A stretch of DNA of 64,000 nucleotides from contig NC_067208.1 of NCBI RefSeq assembly GCF_026262505.1, positions 19,353,962 through 19,417,961 of the forward strand, written 5' to 3'. This DNA comes from Trichomonas vaginalis G3 (taxonomy: Eukaryota > Parabasalia > Trichomonadida > Trichomonadidae). Below are positions 1 through 11,173 of this stretch, piece after piece. The position numbers and the translations under genes are program-made. Below the pieces are notes generated by a model. It was not told where the DNA came from, did no database searches, and saw nothing but the letters and a program-made list of their open reading frames with translations. The first letter of the stretch is position 1, and each line of letters opens with the position of its first letter.

Positions 1-3000
1 ATCAAAATTAGAAATCCAACAAACTACTCAATTGAATTCTACTCGTCACAGTTCGACCAGAAACTGCAGGAACTCATTGAGCAGCAGCAGAAGACAGACC
101 CAAGAGAGGATGGAGAGATGCCGTTTGTCACATATACTCCAAAAGCGAAAACCCCAGCCGCAGCTTCGAAATTTGGAATCTGCATCATTTTGTCTGGAAT
201 ACAGAGATCAGGAAAAACATCTGTCGCAAACCACTTGTCAAAGGAACTCAATCTACCAATTATTGACCTCAAGAAAGTTTGGCAGGGTGTCAACCAGGAA
301 GACTATGTTTCCAAACTCTACGGAGTGCTTTGCGAAACTCAAAATAGAAACGGTTTTATAATAGATAACCTTAATATTTCCGACACAAAGAACGAGAACG
401 AGCAATTTATACAACAGATGCTGAAGAACAAAAATGCATTGGATGAAATCAGCAAAAACCTGATGTACAATGGCCAACACCAAACTCCTTCGACATACGA
501 AGAATGCCTTGGATACCTCCTTCAATCATTGGACGGACAATATGTTTTCCACATTTCTCTGACACTGTCGAAAGAAGAGCTCCAAATCAGACTAGAAAAA
601 CAGAAACAGAACGAGAATTTGACTAAAGAATCAAACGAAATGAAGGAAATCGAGTACTTGAACAAGATGACGACAGAAGAATACTTAAACATGCCAGAAG
701 AACAGAGAAATGAAATAGACGAGAAAAGGCACTTCTACAGACAGAAAATACTCGACAAAATCATTGAAACATCAAGATCTGAGAGAGAAGAAGATGAAAA
801 TCACAAGAAATCATCTAAAAAGGAAGAAAACAAAGACAAAAACAGCAAAAAGAATGCAAAAGCTGTAAATCTCGATCCTCTTCAACAAGAAATGCTAGTT
901 TACCAGTTCTCTTTGTCATCAATGATCACTAAACTCGAATCTGCAGGAGACAGATACAAAACAATTGATCCGAGCGAACTCTGCTTGATCGACAGTTCAA
1001 ACGCTGTTTTAGTCCACAAAAATTCAATTGTAATAAATGGCGGTCTGCAGTTTAACGACGTCATCAACCAAATAAACGCATTCCTTCCTCCTGTGAATAT
1101 CATCAAAGAAGCAGCCTTCAAGAGAATGATTCCAGAGCCATACATGACGAACGAAAACATGGACGAAGAGATACAAATGGCAAAAAAAATTCCACGCCAC
1201 TTTTATATACAAAATCCAGAAGATGAGTCAAACAAATCCACTCCTCACTGGTTCTTGGACAGTGGACAAGAGATGGAATTGAACGTCAAATTCGATCCAC
1301 AGCCAATAGGAAATATATCTGAGGAGCTGACATTTGTCATTTGCAGATGCGCTGCCTCTCCTTACGCAATCAAACTGAAGGGATCTGCGTCATTCCCTGA
1401 CTTCGAGAGAGACATTAAGACAATCTTCCAACCACAGACGAAGAAAGGAGAACCAGGCTACTCAAACGAACTGAGCTGTTTCACATTCGGAAATAGATTG
1501 ATCTGCAAAGAGAAGCCTCCAAAAGGTCCTTTCCAATACAAAGAGCAGATGACAATCAAGAATACAACATTATTCCCTCTTGAAGTATCTCCGATGGTCG
1601 TTGAGTCCCAGAATAAACAGTTCTTCGGTTTCGAGCCGGCACTTTTGACTTTGCAACCAGATCAAAAAGGCGACATCAACTGTCTGTTCCATCCAACAAC
1701 GAACGGACAGTCATTTGCACTCTGCGCACTGTTTGTGAAGGACAACCCAGATCCGTTCTACTTCACAGTGAGTGGAGAAACATCTTCGCCGCAAATAGAC
1801 CTTATTTCACAGCAAAACATTGATTACGAAAGGATCTTGTCTAACTCAACATCAGTAAAGAAAGTTGACCTCAAGAACACAGGAAAGGTAGCTGCAACAT
1901 GGCGTCTGAAAGGCCAACAGAACTTCCAAGGCCTCTTGACATTTTCCCAGTCAGAAGGGCAAATTTTGCCAGGAAAAACAATATCGATCCAATTGAAGTT
2001 TTCTCATCCAAAGCCAGTTGTACTCAAGAAACCTTTGCAGATAGAGATACTCGACTTAGATCACACCAAAGTTTTCATGACTCACAACTTGAACATCAGC
2101 GGCGAAGTATTCGATGTGAACTGCGATGTTGTATTTCCGAAAGGAATGAACGACAGCTTCGATTTCGGATTGCTTAAATGCGGCCAGTCGAAGAACATAC
2201 AAGTGCAGGTCAGAAACAGAGGCAAATATCCGATAGAGTATCACTTTTCTGCAAATGATAACACAGTCAACATAAACAACCCTGACAACACAGTGAATCC
2301 AGGTGATAAAAATAACTTGCAGAATGTCACATTCACATTTTCAAGTAATTCCACTGTAAAAATCACAGGAAACAAAACAGTCTCTCTCAAAATTGTTGAC
2401 ACCCAAACAAAGAGTGTTACAGCAAATTTGACTTATCCAATCAACGCCGAATCGTTCTTCTCCACTTACGAAACAGATATTCCAGCAAAGATCCAATTCG
2501 GAGAGACACAAGTCACTACTTCGTACAAGAAAGAGTTCACGATCAAGAACACTGGTCCATTCCCTATTGAATACAATTTCACAGTGAAAGAGATCAAGAA
2601 CACTGATAGCCAGCCAATCGAAACAAACACAAAGAGTGATGGAAAGACGAAGAACGACAAAAAAGCAGAGAAATCCAAAGAAAAGAACGAGCCAAGTAAA
2701 AATAAGAAGAACGAGAAAACATTGTTCGCTGGACCATTCCAAATCTCACCAGGCTCTGCAACAATTCAGCCAAACCAGACACAGACTGTTTCCTTCGAAA
2801 TCTTTGCAACTGACCAAGGGAAATATTCATCAATTGTGCAGTTAAATGTCCCCGGAACCCAATCTTCTTCTTCAACACTGACAATGCGTTTATTTGCCAA
2901 TGTATCAATGCCAGGAATTCTCACAGAAAGTGACAAAGTCTTCAAGGAAATTCCAATTGCAGCAAGAGTCGATGTACAGAGCAACACAACATCAGACGCA

Positions 3001-4932
3001 AGCTGCTTCCTTGAAGATGAAAACATTCTCCACTTCGCGCAGATTTGCCAGGGCCAGAAATCAAAGATAACTCTGAATTACATCAATGTAACTCCAATAG
3101 AAATCACTGTCGACACAACAATTAAGTCGAACACCAAATCAAAGGCACCACTTCCTTTCGATGTTTCAGAGAAAACATCAGTTATCAAACCTAATTCCAC
3201 GCAGAAAATCGACATCATTTACAGTCCCACTGCAATTGAGCAGACAACTTGCCAGTTTGAAGCTGTCGTTCGCGGTGGAATCAACCCTCAGACGAAATGC
3301 CTCAGATTCGGCATCGAAGGATCATCAACACTGCCTTCGATCACTGTCCAGACTGCTCTGGAGAAAGGCAAGAACAACGGCTACTCCTGCAACATGGGAA
3401 AGACTTTGGTCGGCCAAACAAAGCAAAAAGCAGTTTCCATCATCAATGACAAACTTATCCCAGCGAAAATTAGTTTTTCATACAAGCCAAATCCAGATTT
3501 CCTTGTTCAAAACGCAGAACTTAACAAGGAGATCACTCTAGAGCCAGGAAGAACATTCACTTTCACTGTTGTCCATCAGCCACAAAAAGTCAGAAAATCA
3601 AGTTTGGATCTGACAATAAATCTCCCAGAAAACAACAAATCGAACCAATCATTCAGTTTCTCTGGCGAAGGATTCAGCGACGACATCATTTTCGATGGTC
3701 TGACAGAGGAGAATGAATTGAACATGCCCAGTGTCGTCGTCGGAAGGTCAACCAATTACACATTCACAATGAGAAATGTCATCACATCAGACGTGAGATT
3801 TGTCTGGAATGGACCGCCAGAACTTGTATTCTCTCCGAAAGTCGGCCACATCAGGAGCGGACAGATCAAGGACATCACAGTCAAGTTCTTCTCAGAGAAG
3901 CCGTGCAAGCTCAGCGGCGTAAAGACAACATGTTCCATCACAAAGATTGTCTTAGAAAACCCAGATGACGACTGGGATGACACACAAAAAATTGTTTCTT
4001 TCGTTCCAAAGAGCGAATTGTCTCAGAATGACAACTCCCCACGAAGGAAGACAAAGCCAGAGACAACTAAGAATGACAATGAAGTCGTCAAAATATCTCA
4101 AGTTCGAGCAGAACCTCCATACAGAGCAATTACAGGTGCTTCATCGCGTGGTTCTTCTTCTAGGGACTTTTTGATCAAAGTTTTCGTTTCTGCTGACGTA
4201 ATCAAATACCAGATCGACACGAACGAGGTCAACTTCGCCCCAACAATGATGTACCAGATCAGAACGGCCGACGTAAATGTCACGAACACATCACAAATCC
4301 GTCTTGAGTACGAGTGGAAAGAGGAAGACTTCAAATCCCTCAAAACAGACTATTCGATCACGAGGCCTTCGCCATTCTCTATTGAGCCAATGACAGGAAT
4401 CATAGAGGCAGGCGAAGTGAAGACATTTAAGGTACACTTCTCCCCAATGGAAGTCGACGATTTCACATCTGTCTTCAGGATGATCATTCCTTATTTGACA
4501 TCTTCAGAACCTCCTGTTTTGAATCTGACAGCGTTTTCAAGGAGACCTTTGTGTCATTTCAACATCCCTCCATGTGACTACTTGACAAGGAGACATCCAG
4601 ACTTCGCCAACCAGGCGCTACCCGACTCAACAAGTGTCATTGAGATACTTTCCAAGGGAAGAGGAAAGGACGCAAAGACTAGTTTCAGATTCGAAGTAAT
4701 TAATCCAACAAGTAGCCCATACGAGTGCAAGTGGTCACTAATAACTGATTCTAGTGGTGGAGCAATAACATGCGACATACCAAAGGCTCTGATTTCATCA
4801 GGAAAACATTATTACTTCTCATTCACTTTCACACCAAAGACTGGTAAGACAGTAGAGAGCTTATGGGAATTTTCGATACCACAACATGGCATCAAAGCTT
4901 ATTTCTTAGTTGTTGGTAGAAATTCTAGATAA
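1..4932 (+). CDS. HYDIN-like: HYDIN-like axonemal central-pair protein, 3' part
   Basis: The frame is open from base 1 to the TAA at 4930-4932 (1,643 codons visible), so the gene starts outside the window. A P-loop (GIQRSGKTS, bases 196-222) opens an adenylate-kinase-like segment, a known feature of HYDIN. It is followed by a charged Lys/Glu coiled stretch (about 590-870). The rest is a long series of beta-rich ASH/MSP-type repeats with recurring patterns such as 'F.IKNTGPFPIEYNF' and 'L.PG....F.V...P'. HYDIN proteins sit on the C2 projection of the axonemal central pair and are needed for flagellar beating. The human protein is about 5,000 residues, so much of the N-terminus may be missing here. 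No intron is seen. A second Lys-rich insert (about 2620-2720) lies between two repeats. Family assignment is fairly sure; exact orthology is inference. Confidence 0.8.
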   Translation: MKIRNPTNYSIEFYSSQFDQKLQELIEQQQKTDPREDGEMPFVTYTPKAKTPAAASKFGICIILSGIQRSGKTSVANHLSKELNLPIIDLKKVWQGVNQEDYVSKLYGVLCETQNRNGFIIDNLNISDTKNENEQFIQQMLKNKNALDEISKNLMYNGQHQTPSTYEECLGYLLQSLDGQYVFHISLTLSKEELQIRLEKQKQNENLTKESNEMKEIEYLNKMTTEEYLNMPEEQRNEIDEKRHFYRQKILDKIIETSRSEREEDENHKKSSKKEENKDKNSKKNAKAVNLDPLQQEMLVYQFSLSSMITKLESAGDRYKTIDPSELCLIDSSNAVLVHKNSIVINGGLQFNDVINQINAFLPPVNIIKEAAFKRMIPEPYMTNENMDEEIQMAKKIPRHFYIQNPEDESNKSTPHWFLDSGQEMELNVKFDPQPIGNISEELTFVICRCAASPYAIKLKGSASFPDFERDIKTIFQPQTKKGEPGYSNELSCFTFGNRLICKEKPPKGPFQYKEQMTIKNTTLFPLEVSPMVVESQNKQFFGFEPALLTLQPDQKGDINCLFHPTTNGQSFALCALFVKDNPDPFYFTVSGETSSPQIDLISQQNIDYERILSNSTSVKKVDLKNTGKVAATWRLKGQQNFQGLLTFSQSEGQILPGKTISIQLKFSHPKPVVLKKPLQIEILDLDHTKVFMTHNLNISGEVFDVNCDVVFPKGMNDSFDFGLLKCGQSKNIQVQVRNRGKYPIEYHFSANDNTVNINNPDNTVNPGDKNNLQNVTFTFSSNSTVKITGNKTVSLKIVDTQTKSVTANLTYPINAESFFSTYETDIPAKIQFGETQVTTSYKKEFTIKNTGPFPIEYNFTVKEIKNTDSQPIETNTKSDGKTKNDKKAEKSKEKNEPSKNKKNEKTLFAGPFQISPGSATIQPNQTQTVSFEIFATDQGKYSSIVQLNVPGTQSSSSTLTMRLFANVSMPGILTESDKVFKEIPIAARVDVQSNTTSDASCFLEDENILHFAQICQGQKSKITLNYINVTPIEITVDTTIKSNTKSKAPLPFDVSEKTSVIKPNSTQKIDIIYSPTAIEQTTCQFEAVVRGGINPQTKCLRFGIEGSSTLPSITVQTALEKGKNNGYSCNMGKTLVGQTKQKAVSIINDKLIPAKISFSYKPNPDFLVQNAELNKEITLEPGRTFTFTVVHQPQKVRKSSLDLTINLPENNKSNQSFSFSGEGFSDDIIFDGLTEENELNMPSVVVGRSTNYTFTMRNVITSDVRFVWNGPPELVFSPKVGHIRSGQIKDITVKFFSEKPCKLSGVKTTCSITKIVLENPDDDWDDTQKIVSFVPKSELSQNDNSPRRKTKPETTKNDNEVVKISQVRAEPPYRAITGASSRGSSSRDFLIKVFVSADVIKYQIDTNEVNFAPTMMYQIRTADVNVTNTSQIRLEYEWKEEDFKSLKTDYSITRPSPFSIEPMTGIIEAGEVKTFKVHFSPMEVDDFTSVFRMIIPYLTSSEPPVLNLTAFSRRPLCHFNIPPCDYLTRRHPDFANQALPDSTSVIEILSKGRGKDAKTSFRFEVINPTSSPYECKWSLITDSSGGAITCDIPKALISSGKHYYFSFTFTPKTGKTVESLWEFSIPQHGIKAYFLVVGRNSR

Positions 4933-5216
4933 TTAATTTTTTTTTATGTTTTAAATAAAAATTATGTATGTTTTAGAAATCACATAGCATTATATTTCTT
5001 AGAATTACTATTATTTTGATCTGAATTTAAAATTAATTTTGGAAAATAATATAATTATAGAGTTCAGCTTAAGCAGTTATGCATCCAAATAATCAATACT
5101 GTAAGAGATTATGATGATCGTATTAAATTGAAATGATATTGTATTTATTTAAAATATGACAATTATTTTTTTTGAATTAATTATCGATTAGTAATTTAAT
5201 TAAATTTAAAAGAGTA

Positions 5217-5651
5217 TTACAAGTTTTGCTTTCTTTCTGCGCTAGTTGCATCTTCAGCAGCTCTTAAAGTTTTAGCTCTTTCGAAATTATAAGATGCTTC
5301 GTTTACTAATTTCTGCCACTGACGAATATCTGTACTAGTAGTATGGTTCCACTTAAATGGATCTGATCCATACATAACAAACCAGTATGGAATTGAATAA
5401 GCACCTTGGCGACGGCACCATTCTCTATCATCGCAATGAATGAGTGAGAATGTCATATTTAACTTACTGCTCTGTTTATTGTAAAATGCCTTGAACCTTT
5501 CTTTCTGTCCATGACACATTGGACACCAATATGCATGCATTAGGGCGAAAATAGGTCTATTTGTGCTATTTGCAACAAGTGCATCATAATCTTCCAGTTT
5601 GAATTCGAGCCAATCTTTTGATGCTATTGTTGCCAGAAGGGTGAAAAACAT
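5217..5651 (-). CDS. Small secreted/ER thioredoxin-fold protein (PDI-like)
   Basis: 144 residues. Residues 1-11 are hydrophobic and look like a short signal peptide. A thioredoxin-type redox motif WCPMC has cysteines at 43 and 46, and the cis-proline loop appears as SIPYW near 87-90. Two further cysteines (about 73 and 79) follow a strand that would be beta-3 of the fold. The likely role is disulfide exchange or isomerisation in the secretory pathway, but no ER-retention signal is seen at the C-terminus (RKQNL). It is convergent with the HYDIN-like gene, with a 284-bp AT-rich spacer. A redox-active thioredoxin fold is well supported; substrate and compartment are inferred. Confidence 0.75.
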   Translation of the reverse strand: MFFTLLATIASKDWLEFKLEDYDALVANSTNRPIFALMHAYWCPMCHGQKERFKAFYNKQSSKLNMTFSLIHCDDREWCRRQGAYSIPYWFVMYGSDPFKWNHTTSTDIRQWQKLVNEASYNFERAKTLRAAEDATSAERKQNL

Positions 5652-7958
5652 TGATTTTTGACAAAAAATTTGGAGTTGAACTCACTGTGTAATTTTAATA
5701 ATATGGCTGTTTCTCGAACATTGCGTAATAAATGTGGTGGGAATTCATTTGTCGGTCATGCCTTGCAAAAAATACATCTTATTAACAAAAAATCTTTATT
5801 TATTAGTTTAACTTTGATATTATGAGGGCCGACAATCATGAAATTTGAACCTGTCGAAAATATACTTAATTCTTAATGGAAGGTATTTTTCTTCAATGAT
5901 TTCGAGAATATATATGATTAAATAAAGTTTTAAATGAACGAAAACAAGACATTAAATTTACAAGCATGAAGTTAAAATTCTATTACCGTTAAATGTAGAT
6001 TACTACCAACTAATGAAATTATAGCGAACAAAATTCAAAGAGGGATGACAAATCCAGTGAGACAGTACTCAACAACATTTTGTTCGGAGGATATTATCAA
6101 ATTCGAACCTTTAAAAATTCTGATCAAAGATTTTGAAAAGGTGACCAAACTATTTTTTGAAAGTCCGCCATAACTTTAATGGTACTATTTCAGCGTGTAC
6201 AATGAATACAAAAATTCTAAGAGTGCCACATAAAATAGTACTTTAGACTTGAGTTAATGCTACCAAGCAAATGTTAAAAAGATGACTTTAGTGTTTTGAT
6301 AATCAAAGATTAAAATCATTATTGTCTAAATCAATAATCATAACGACAGAAGTTAATGTTTTTTCATCAGTGCTTTAAATCCACTTTTAAAAGTATACAT
6401 CAAAAATCAAAATATCAAAAAAAATTGGCCGATAGGTTTGGCTTTAATTTTTGTCTGCTTTTATGATTTGATATGGATGTTATAATTTTAAAAGTTGAGC
6501 CAAATTCACCAATAGATTTTTGAGATTTGCAAATACTCAATAATTTTCAGCGTGTTATCTTTTATTAAAAGAACTATTTGGTTTCAGTATCATATAAATT
6601 GATATTTACTTTCTATTTGAACCTTCATTTAGCTAATGATTTAATAATACAGATTTCATCTAGTCCTTATAAGAGAATTTTGAATTTGTTATAATAAAAA
6701 AACAAACAGATATAGCTTACACTTCTATAATAAAGATACCTTTTATAGAAATCAGTATGAAATGTGTTTTGGCTTATTGGAAGCATATCAGACATAATCG
6801 CCATAATCAAAAAATCTATATACCCAATAAGTAATAAATTTGTCGATATAGATTTTCCATAAAATTAGTTTTTAGTCTGATCTTAAAATAAATTTAATTT
6901 TTTATAAAAAAAATCACATTTAAAAGTACCTTTTTAGTAGCTCGAAATCCTGTTGGTGGATTTCGGGCGTACTTCAAAATTAGCTTTTCTTCTACATATG
7001 CAAGCTATATTTTAAATATGGAGCAAATCGGATCGGCGAAAGGAGTTTAGTTACCTTTGATTTTGAATAAATTGAAGACCCAAATCTGTTTTGAAGAATC
7101 TTGATCTTCGACAGTCCGTATGTACTACTGGATTTCAAATCAATCCAGAAAATTCGTTTTTGCTCGTTGATGTTCAACATTCGTACTCAAAATTATTGTG
7201 GTTTTTTTGTTATGTATAGCAAATGGAAAGTAAAATTTTCTGAAATTGAAAATTTTTAGCTATTTTAGATAATCATTTGCTAAAACTAGTCGTAAAATAC
7301 CATTCAGATAATATTTTAAAAGAATGGCAAATAATAATCAATGCTTTTTGGGATTTGATTGTTGCTTTGAAAAGTGTCAAAATTGATCGGCTTTTGAATA
7401 ATGCGATTAATTTGAGATAATTCAATTTTGGATATTTAATTGATTTAGGTTATAGATAAATATTTAAAATTCCAAAGTTGGCTGCTCAAAATTCTTCAAA
7501 CGCCTATAAAATTTCAGGATTTATTTAGCAGAATATAGTGCATCATAAAATCCAAAAATTTATGAAAAATCCCGTTCAAAACGATAAATTTTATTGTCAA
7601 AATGAATAAAGTTGATTTCTCAAAATACCTATAGATGAATATTAGATCCTTAATTGCTCTCTCAGAAAAAGTAAAGTTTCAAATTGTAAAATCTCATTCA
7701 TTCAATTCATTTTTACTTTTTTCAGTAAATTCATTTCAAATTTAATGTACACTGTATGTAGATGTTATATTCAAAAACGTGCGCCGATGTAAAGTTGCTA
7801 AAAATTCAATCGGACGTTTTCAAAAAGCAAATCTTCTTTGATTTTTTGAAAGCTGATTACAATTGAAATTTATATCATAAATTTGTATTTTTACTCTACT
7901 ACATGAAAAGAGACTAATACAAAATTTTGGATAATCATTCAAAACAAAAATTCAAAAA
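5652..7958. other. AT-rich intergenic region, no gene recognised
   Basis: About 2.3 kb between the divergent thioredoxin-fold and kinase genes. Stops are frequent in all frames. The only open stretch of note (6992-7180, -) has biased low-complexity content and no recognisable motif. I see no tRNA-like cloverleaf and no clear repeat. A weak Inr-like TCATTC at 7935-7940 lies 19 bp before the kinase ATG. Confidence 0.6.
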
Positions 7959-9152
7959 ATGATTACAAGTGAAACTATGACTGACCTTGATAAAGTCAAT
8001 AAGCAGACTATCAAGCGTTATAAAACAACAAATATCCTTCTTCAAGACTCCTCCAAGAGGAAAAATATCAATCGAAAAATTCATTTTGATACACCCATCT
8101 CTCCACAAGACGCAATTGCAAATTTTAGATATTATTTATTTGGTGACGACTTTTATGACATTGAAGATTATGATGAAATTTATTATCTAGAAAGAAATCC
8201 AGAAGCAGTCATGATTCAAAATGACAGACATTACATTTATTTCAATTTTAACAAGGGCTGCCACATAGGATTTAGATACGAGCAAGTCCAACTTCTTGGC
8301 CGCGGCTCATTCGGCTCAGTTATCAAATGTATCGACCACAAGACTAAACAATATGTTGCCGTGAAAGCACTTGCTGACAGTGCTGATGATCACCAACAAA
8401 TTGTACGGGAAGTCGAATTCCTGAAAATCCTCTCAAAGCACAAAAATGGTTCTCGCCATAACAATATTTGCGAAATATTAGACACATTTTACTTCAGAGG
8501 TTTTATTTTCATTGTTACCAAGTATTACGAAGATAATTTATACGACAAAATAAAGGAAAATAATTATTCCGGTTTTGACCTCGAAAAAGTCAGGTATCTC
8601 GGAAAAGAAATCGCAAAAGCTCTTTCATTTACACATAGTGCCGGTATTGTTCACTCAGATATCAAGCCAGAAAATATTTTACTCCACAACCACAAGGTTT
8701 ATCTCATTGACTTTGGCTGCTCCTGTTATGATGGCGAACCGTTGTACGAAACAGTACAGAGTTTGTACTACAGAGCTCCAGAAGTCGTGTTCAGCATCAA
8801 ATACAACAAATCAATTGACGTTTGGAGTTTTGGATGTCTTTTGTATGAATTGTTCACCGGAAAGCCACTGTTCTGGAGCTCAACAGAGTCAGACTTAATA
8901 TCACAGATCGTAAACATCGTCGGCGAACCTCCAAAAGAGATGGTCAATTCATCTCGAAAAATGAAGCGCTATTTCTACCAAAAGAAGCTATCACAAACTA
9001 ATAATGATGAAAAGAAGAAGACTTATTTGAAGAATAATCTCAAAAACGCTTCTCCAGAGTTTATTGACTTAATTTCTCAGTGCATTTGCTGGAATCCAAC
9101 AGAAAGAGTTACAATGAATGATGTTCTTAATCATCCTTTCTTTAAGAAGTAA
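7959..9152 (+). CDS. DYRK-like protein kinase
   Basis: 397 residues, a complete kinase. Residues 45-78 resemble the DYRK-homology box (TPISPQDAIANF ... YDEIYYL). The linker before the catalytic domain ends in RYEQVQLLGRGSFGSV, typical of DYRK. Catalytic landmarks: Gly-rich loop 114-121, VAVK lysine 136, HSDIKPEN loop with Asp234 (DYRKs usually have HCD rather than HRD), DFG 251-253, and APE 273-275 preceded by TVQSLYYR. DYRKs autophosphorylate a Tyr in the activation loop and then act on Ser/Thr. The YxY is present here only as a related SLYY sequence, so activation may differ. The stop is followed at once by TAATAAA, which includes a candidate poly(A) signal. Family assignment is strong; substrates are unknown. 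Confidence 0.88.
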   Translation: MITSETMTDLDKVNKQTIKRYKTTNILLQDSSKRKNINRKIHFDTPISPQDAIANFRYYLFGDDFYDIEDYDEIYYLERNPEAVMIQNDRHYIYFNFNKGCHIGFRYEQVQLLGRGSFGSVIKCIDHKTKQYVAVKALADSADDHQQIVREVEFLKILSKHKNGSRHNNICEILDTFYFRGFIFIVTKYYEDNLYDKIKENNYSGFDLEKVRYLGKEIAKALSFTHSAGIVHSDIKPENILLHNHKVYLIDFGCSCYDGEPLYETVQSLYYRAPEVVFSIKYNKSIDVWSFGCLLYELFTGKPLFWSSTESDLISQIVNIVGEPPKEMVNSSRKMKRYFYQKKLSQTNNDEKKKTYLKNNLKNASPEFIDLISQCICWNPTERVTMNDVLNHPFFKK

Positions 9153-9751
9153 TAAATTGTTTGTATTTTTTGTATCTTCCTTTTTTATTTCTGATTTACT
9201 CTATACATATTAACATCTTCTCTATTCATATATAGGACCAATGCAGAAACTCATTAAAATATCTTTTTTTAATCATGAATTAGATGAAATAATATAAAAT
9301 ATATGAAAATGATATCATTTCTAAGTATTTATCAAATACACCAACTCTGTATAGTTAAAATGCCTGCTTTTGACTCCAAATTGTACAAGTTTGAATCAAG
9401 GAATGATAATTGATGGGATTATTTTAGAAACCAATGATATTATCTTTATAATATTTTAGTGTTAAGAATAAATAAATTGGGAAAATTCCAATTCTATGGT
9501 GATTTCGATTATTGATCGGATAAAATGTCGTTGACTTTATTATTCAGCTTTCTATTTAGGAAATTTATTTTTAAATACTATCAAATCGCAAGGATAATGC
9601 AAGGTTGATCTAATAAAATGAGTTTGAAAGAATCAAAAATATTCAATATTAGTAAATGCATATAAATATATAAGATAGGATCTTTAAAAACAACACTAAA
9701 ATATAGACATACCATTGCTGATTAACAAAACCAACAATAAAAAAATAAAAA
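9153..9751. other. AT-rich spacer between convergent genes
   Basis: About 600 bp separate the kinase and the VPS9-domain gene, which run towards each other. It holds homopolymeric T runs after the kinase stop and no open frame of interest. I see no RNA gene or repeat. Confidence 0.55.
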
Positions 9752-11071
9752 TTAATGATTTTCTGGTTCTCTTGGATGCCCATTTGCGTCCAAGCTTAAA
9801 AGGTGGGCTAAAATAGCTTCGACGTATGAAGCAGCAAAAGAAACCTTCGAATCAGGATTATCGATAGTAGAAATCATTGCAATGAACTGCAAAATCCTTG
9901 ATTCACATAGTAATCCTGTAGCAAGGACAGATAACAATATCAATGGGAACAGTGTATCAAAATCAAGAAGTTCGACTTCTCCAGTGACATTGGAAACACA
10001 TTGAGCAGTTTTTTCCATGGCCGAATAAAATATTTTTGCTCCTTCTATCGGATTAATAATGAAGAACAGCTCATCTAAAATATCTACAACAGATGAGTAT
10101 GGCCAGTCACAAAATCGCAATTCATTGATCGTTTTTTCTTTGAATTTATCACCTAAGTAAGGAGGATCAAATTCTTTGACTTTAACGTGTAAAAAAGCCG
10201 ATGGAATTGATGATGAGTGTAAAAAGGGAAATTCCGTCCTTCTCCAACCAAATGTAAATCCATGCTGTAACAGTATGAGCATTTCTTCAGGGTCTGTAGT
10301 AAGTTCTTTGAATTCATCAATAATTTCTTGAAGAGTTTTTTTCCTGGCTTTTTTCTCAATCTTCCTGAACAATGCATAGGTTGATGAAGTAGGATAAATA
10401 AGTTGCTCTTCAAATGTTGTTGGTGTAGGTAGAAATTGTGGTTGTTTAACATATTTTTCGAGAATAGCTATTTTGCTGCTTAGTCTTGATATCTTATCTT
10501 TATGCTCTGGTATTGAATGAAGGTATCCAGACAAATTGACAACAATGTAAAACTCTGAAATATCAGGTAACGATTCACTTAAATATTTTTGCATTTTTAT
10601 AAGATAGTCGAGATAAGTTTCTGAATCTCGAGTTCTTAATGTAATTTCCTTGATTTGCAAGTGCATTAACTGATCAATTAAGTAAAACATTTCTCGATTT
10701 TCGGATAATCCTCTTCCATCGTATGATTGTCTAGCTGTAATTAAAGAATTGTAATCTTGTATTAAGGATGAAGATTTCATTGATAGTTGAATGATCTTTT
10801 GAGTTGGTTCTTTAATTAATGATTCTAATCTTCCTAGCGTTTTATTAATTTGCAGCTTGCAAGATTTCTTATGTGCCTCTATATATTCTTCTGTTGGAAT
10901 GTTAATAACTGGTACTGAACTTACATAAGATTCCGGAACAGGTTTCTTCGTAATCATGGAAGTATTTAATGGAGAAGCAATGGAGAGAGTTCCAACAGAG
11001 GCTTGCCGTTGTCTAAGCTTTTTGAGAATCCGATCTTCGAACACTAAGGAATTACTTCGGATTTCTCTCAT
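9752..11071 (-). CDS. VPS9-domain protein, probable Rab5-type GEF
   Basis: 439 residues. The N-terminal third is Ser/Thr-rich and basic, then helical with coiled-coil character (about 75-215). The C-terminal 130 residues fit the VPS9 fold. Segment NPIEGAKIFYSAMEKTA matches the conserved 'P.dKl..i..a' helix. LLDFDTLFPLILLSVLATGL matches 'gaDdllPll.yvl..a', and the IAMISTIDNP and YVEAILAHL segments match the last helices. VPS9 proteins load GTP onto Rab5-family GTPases on early endosomes. No RING, SH2 or ankyrin partner domain is visible. The call rests on pattern reading of a divergent domain, so it is good but not certain. Confidence 0.7.
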   Translation of the reverse strand: MREIRSNSLVFEDRILKKLRQRQASVGTLSIASPLNTSMITKKPVPESYVSSVPVINIPTEEYIEAHKKSCKLQINKTLGRLESLIKEPTQKIIQLSMKSSSLIQDYNSLITARQSYDGRGLSENREMFYLIDQLMHLQIKEITLRTRDSETYLDYLIKMQKYLSESLPDISEFYIVVNLSGYLHSIPEHKDKISRLSSKIAILEKYVKQPQFLPTPTTFEEQLIYPTSSTYALFRKIEKKARKKTLQEIIDEFKELTTDPEEMLILLQHGFTFGWRRTEFPFLHSSSIPSAFLHVKVKEFDPPYLGDKFKEKTINELRFCDWPYSSVVDILDELFFIINPIEGAKIFYSAMEKTAQCVSNVTGEVELLDFDTLFPLILLSVLATGLLCESRILQFIAMISTIDNPDSKVSFAASYVEAILAHLLSLDANGHPREPENH

Positions 11072-11173
11072 AAAATCATTGTCAAAAACGATAAAATTGA
11101 AAGATCGGATAAATGGAGAATAAATTTACCCTTTTTCTTCACAATTTTCGAAAATAATCATAAAGATACAAAG

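Noticed and set aside
6992-7180. 62-codon open frame on the - strand in the intergenic region
   Set aside because: No motif, no start context, surrounded by stops; likely chance.
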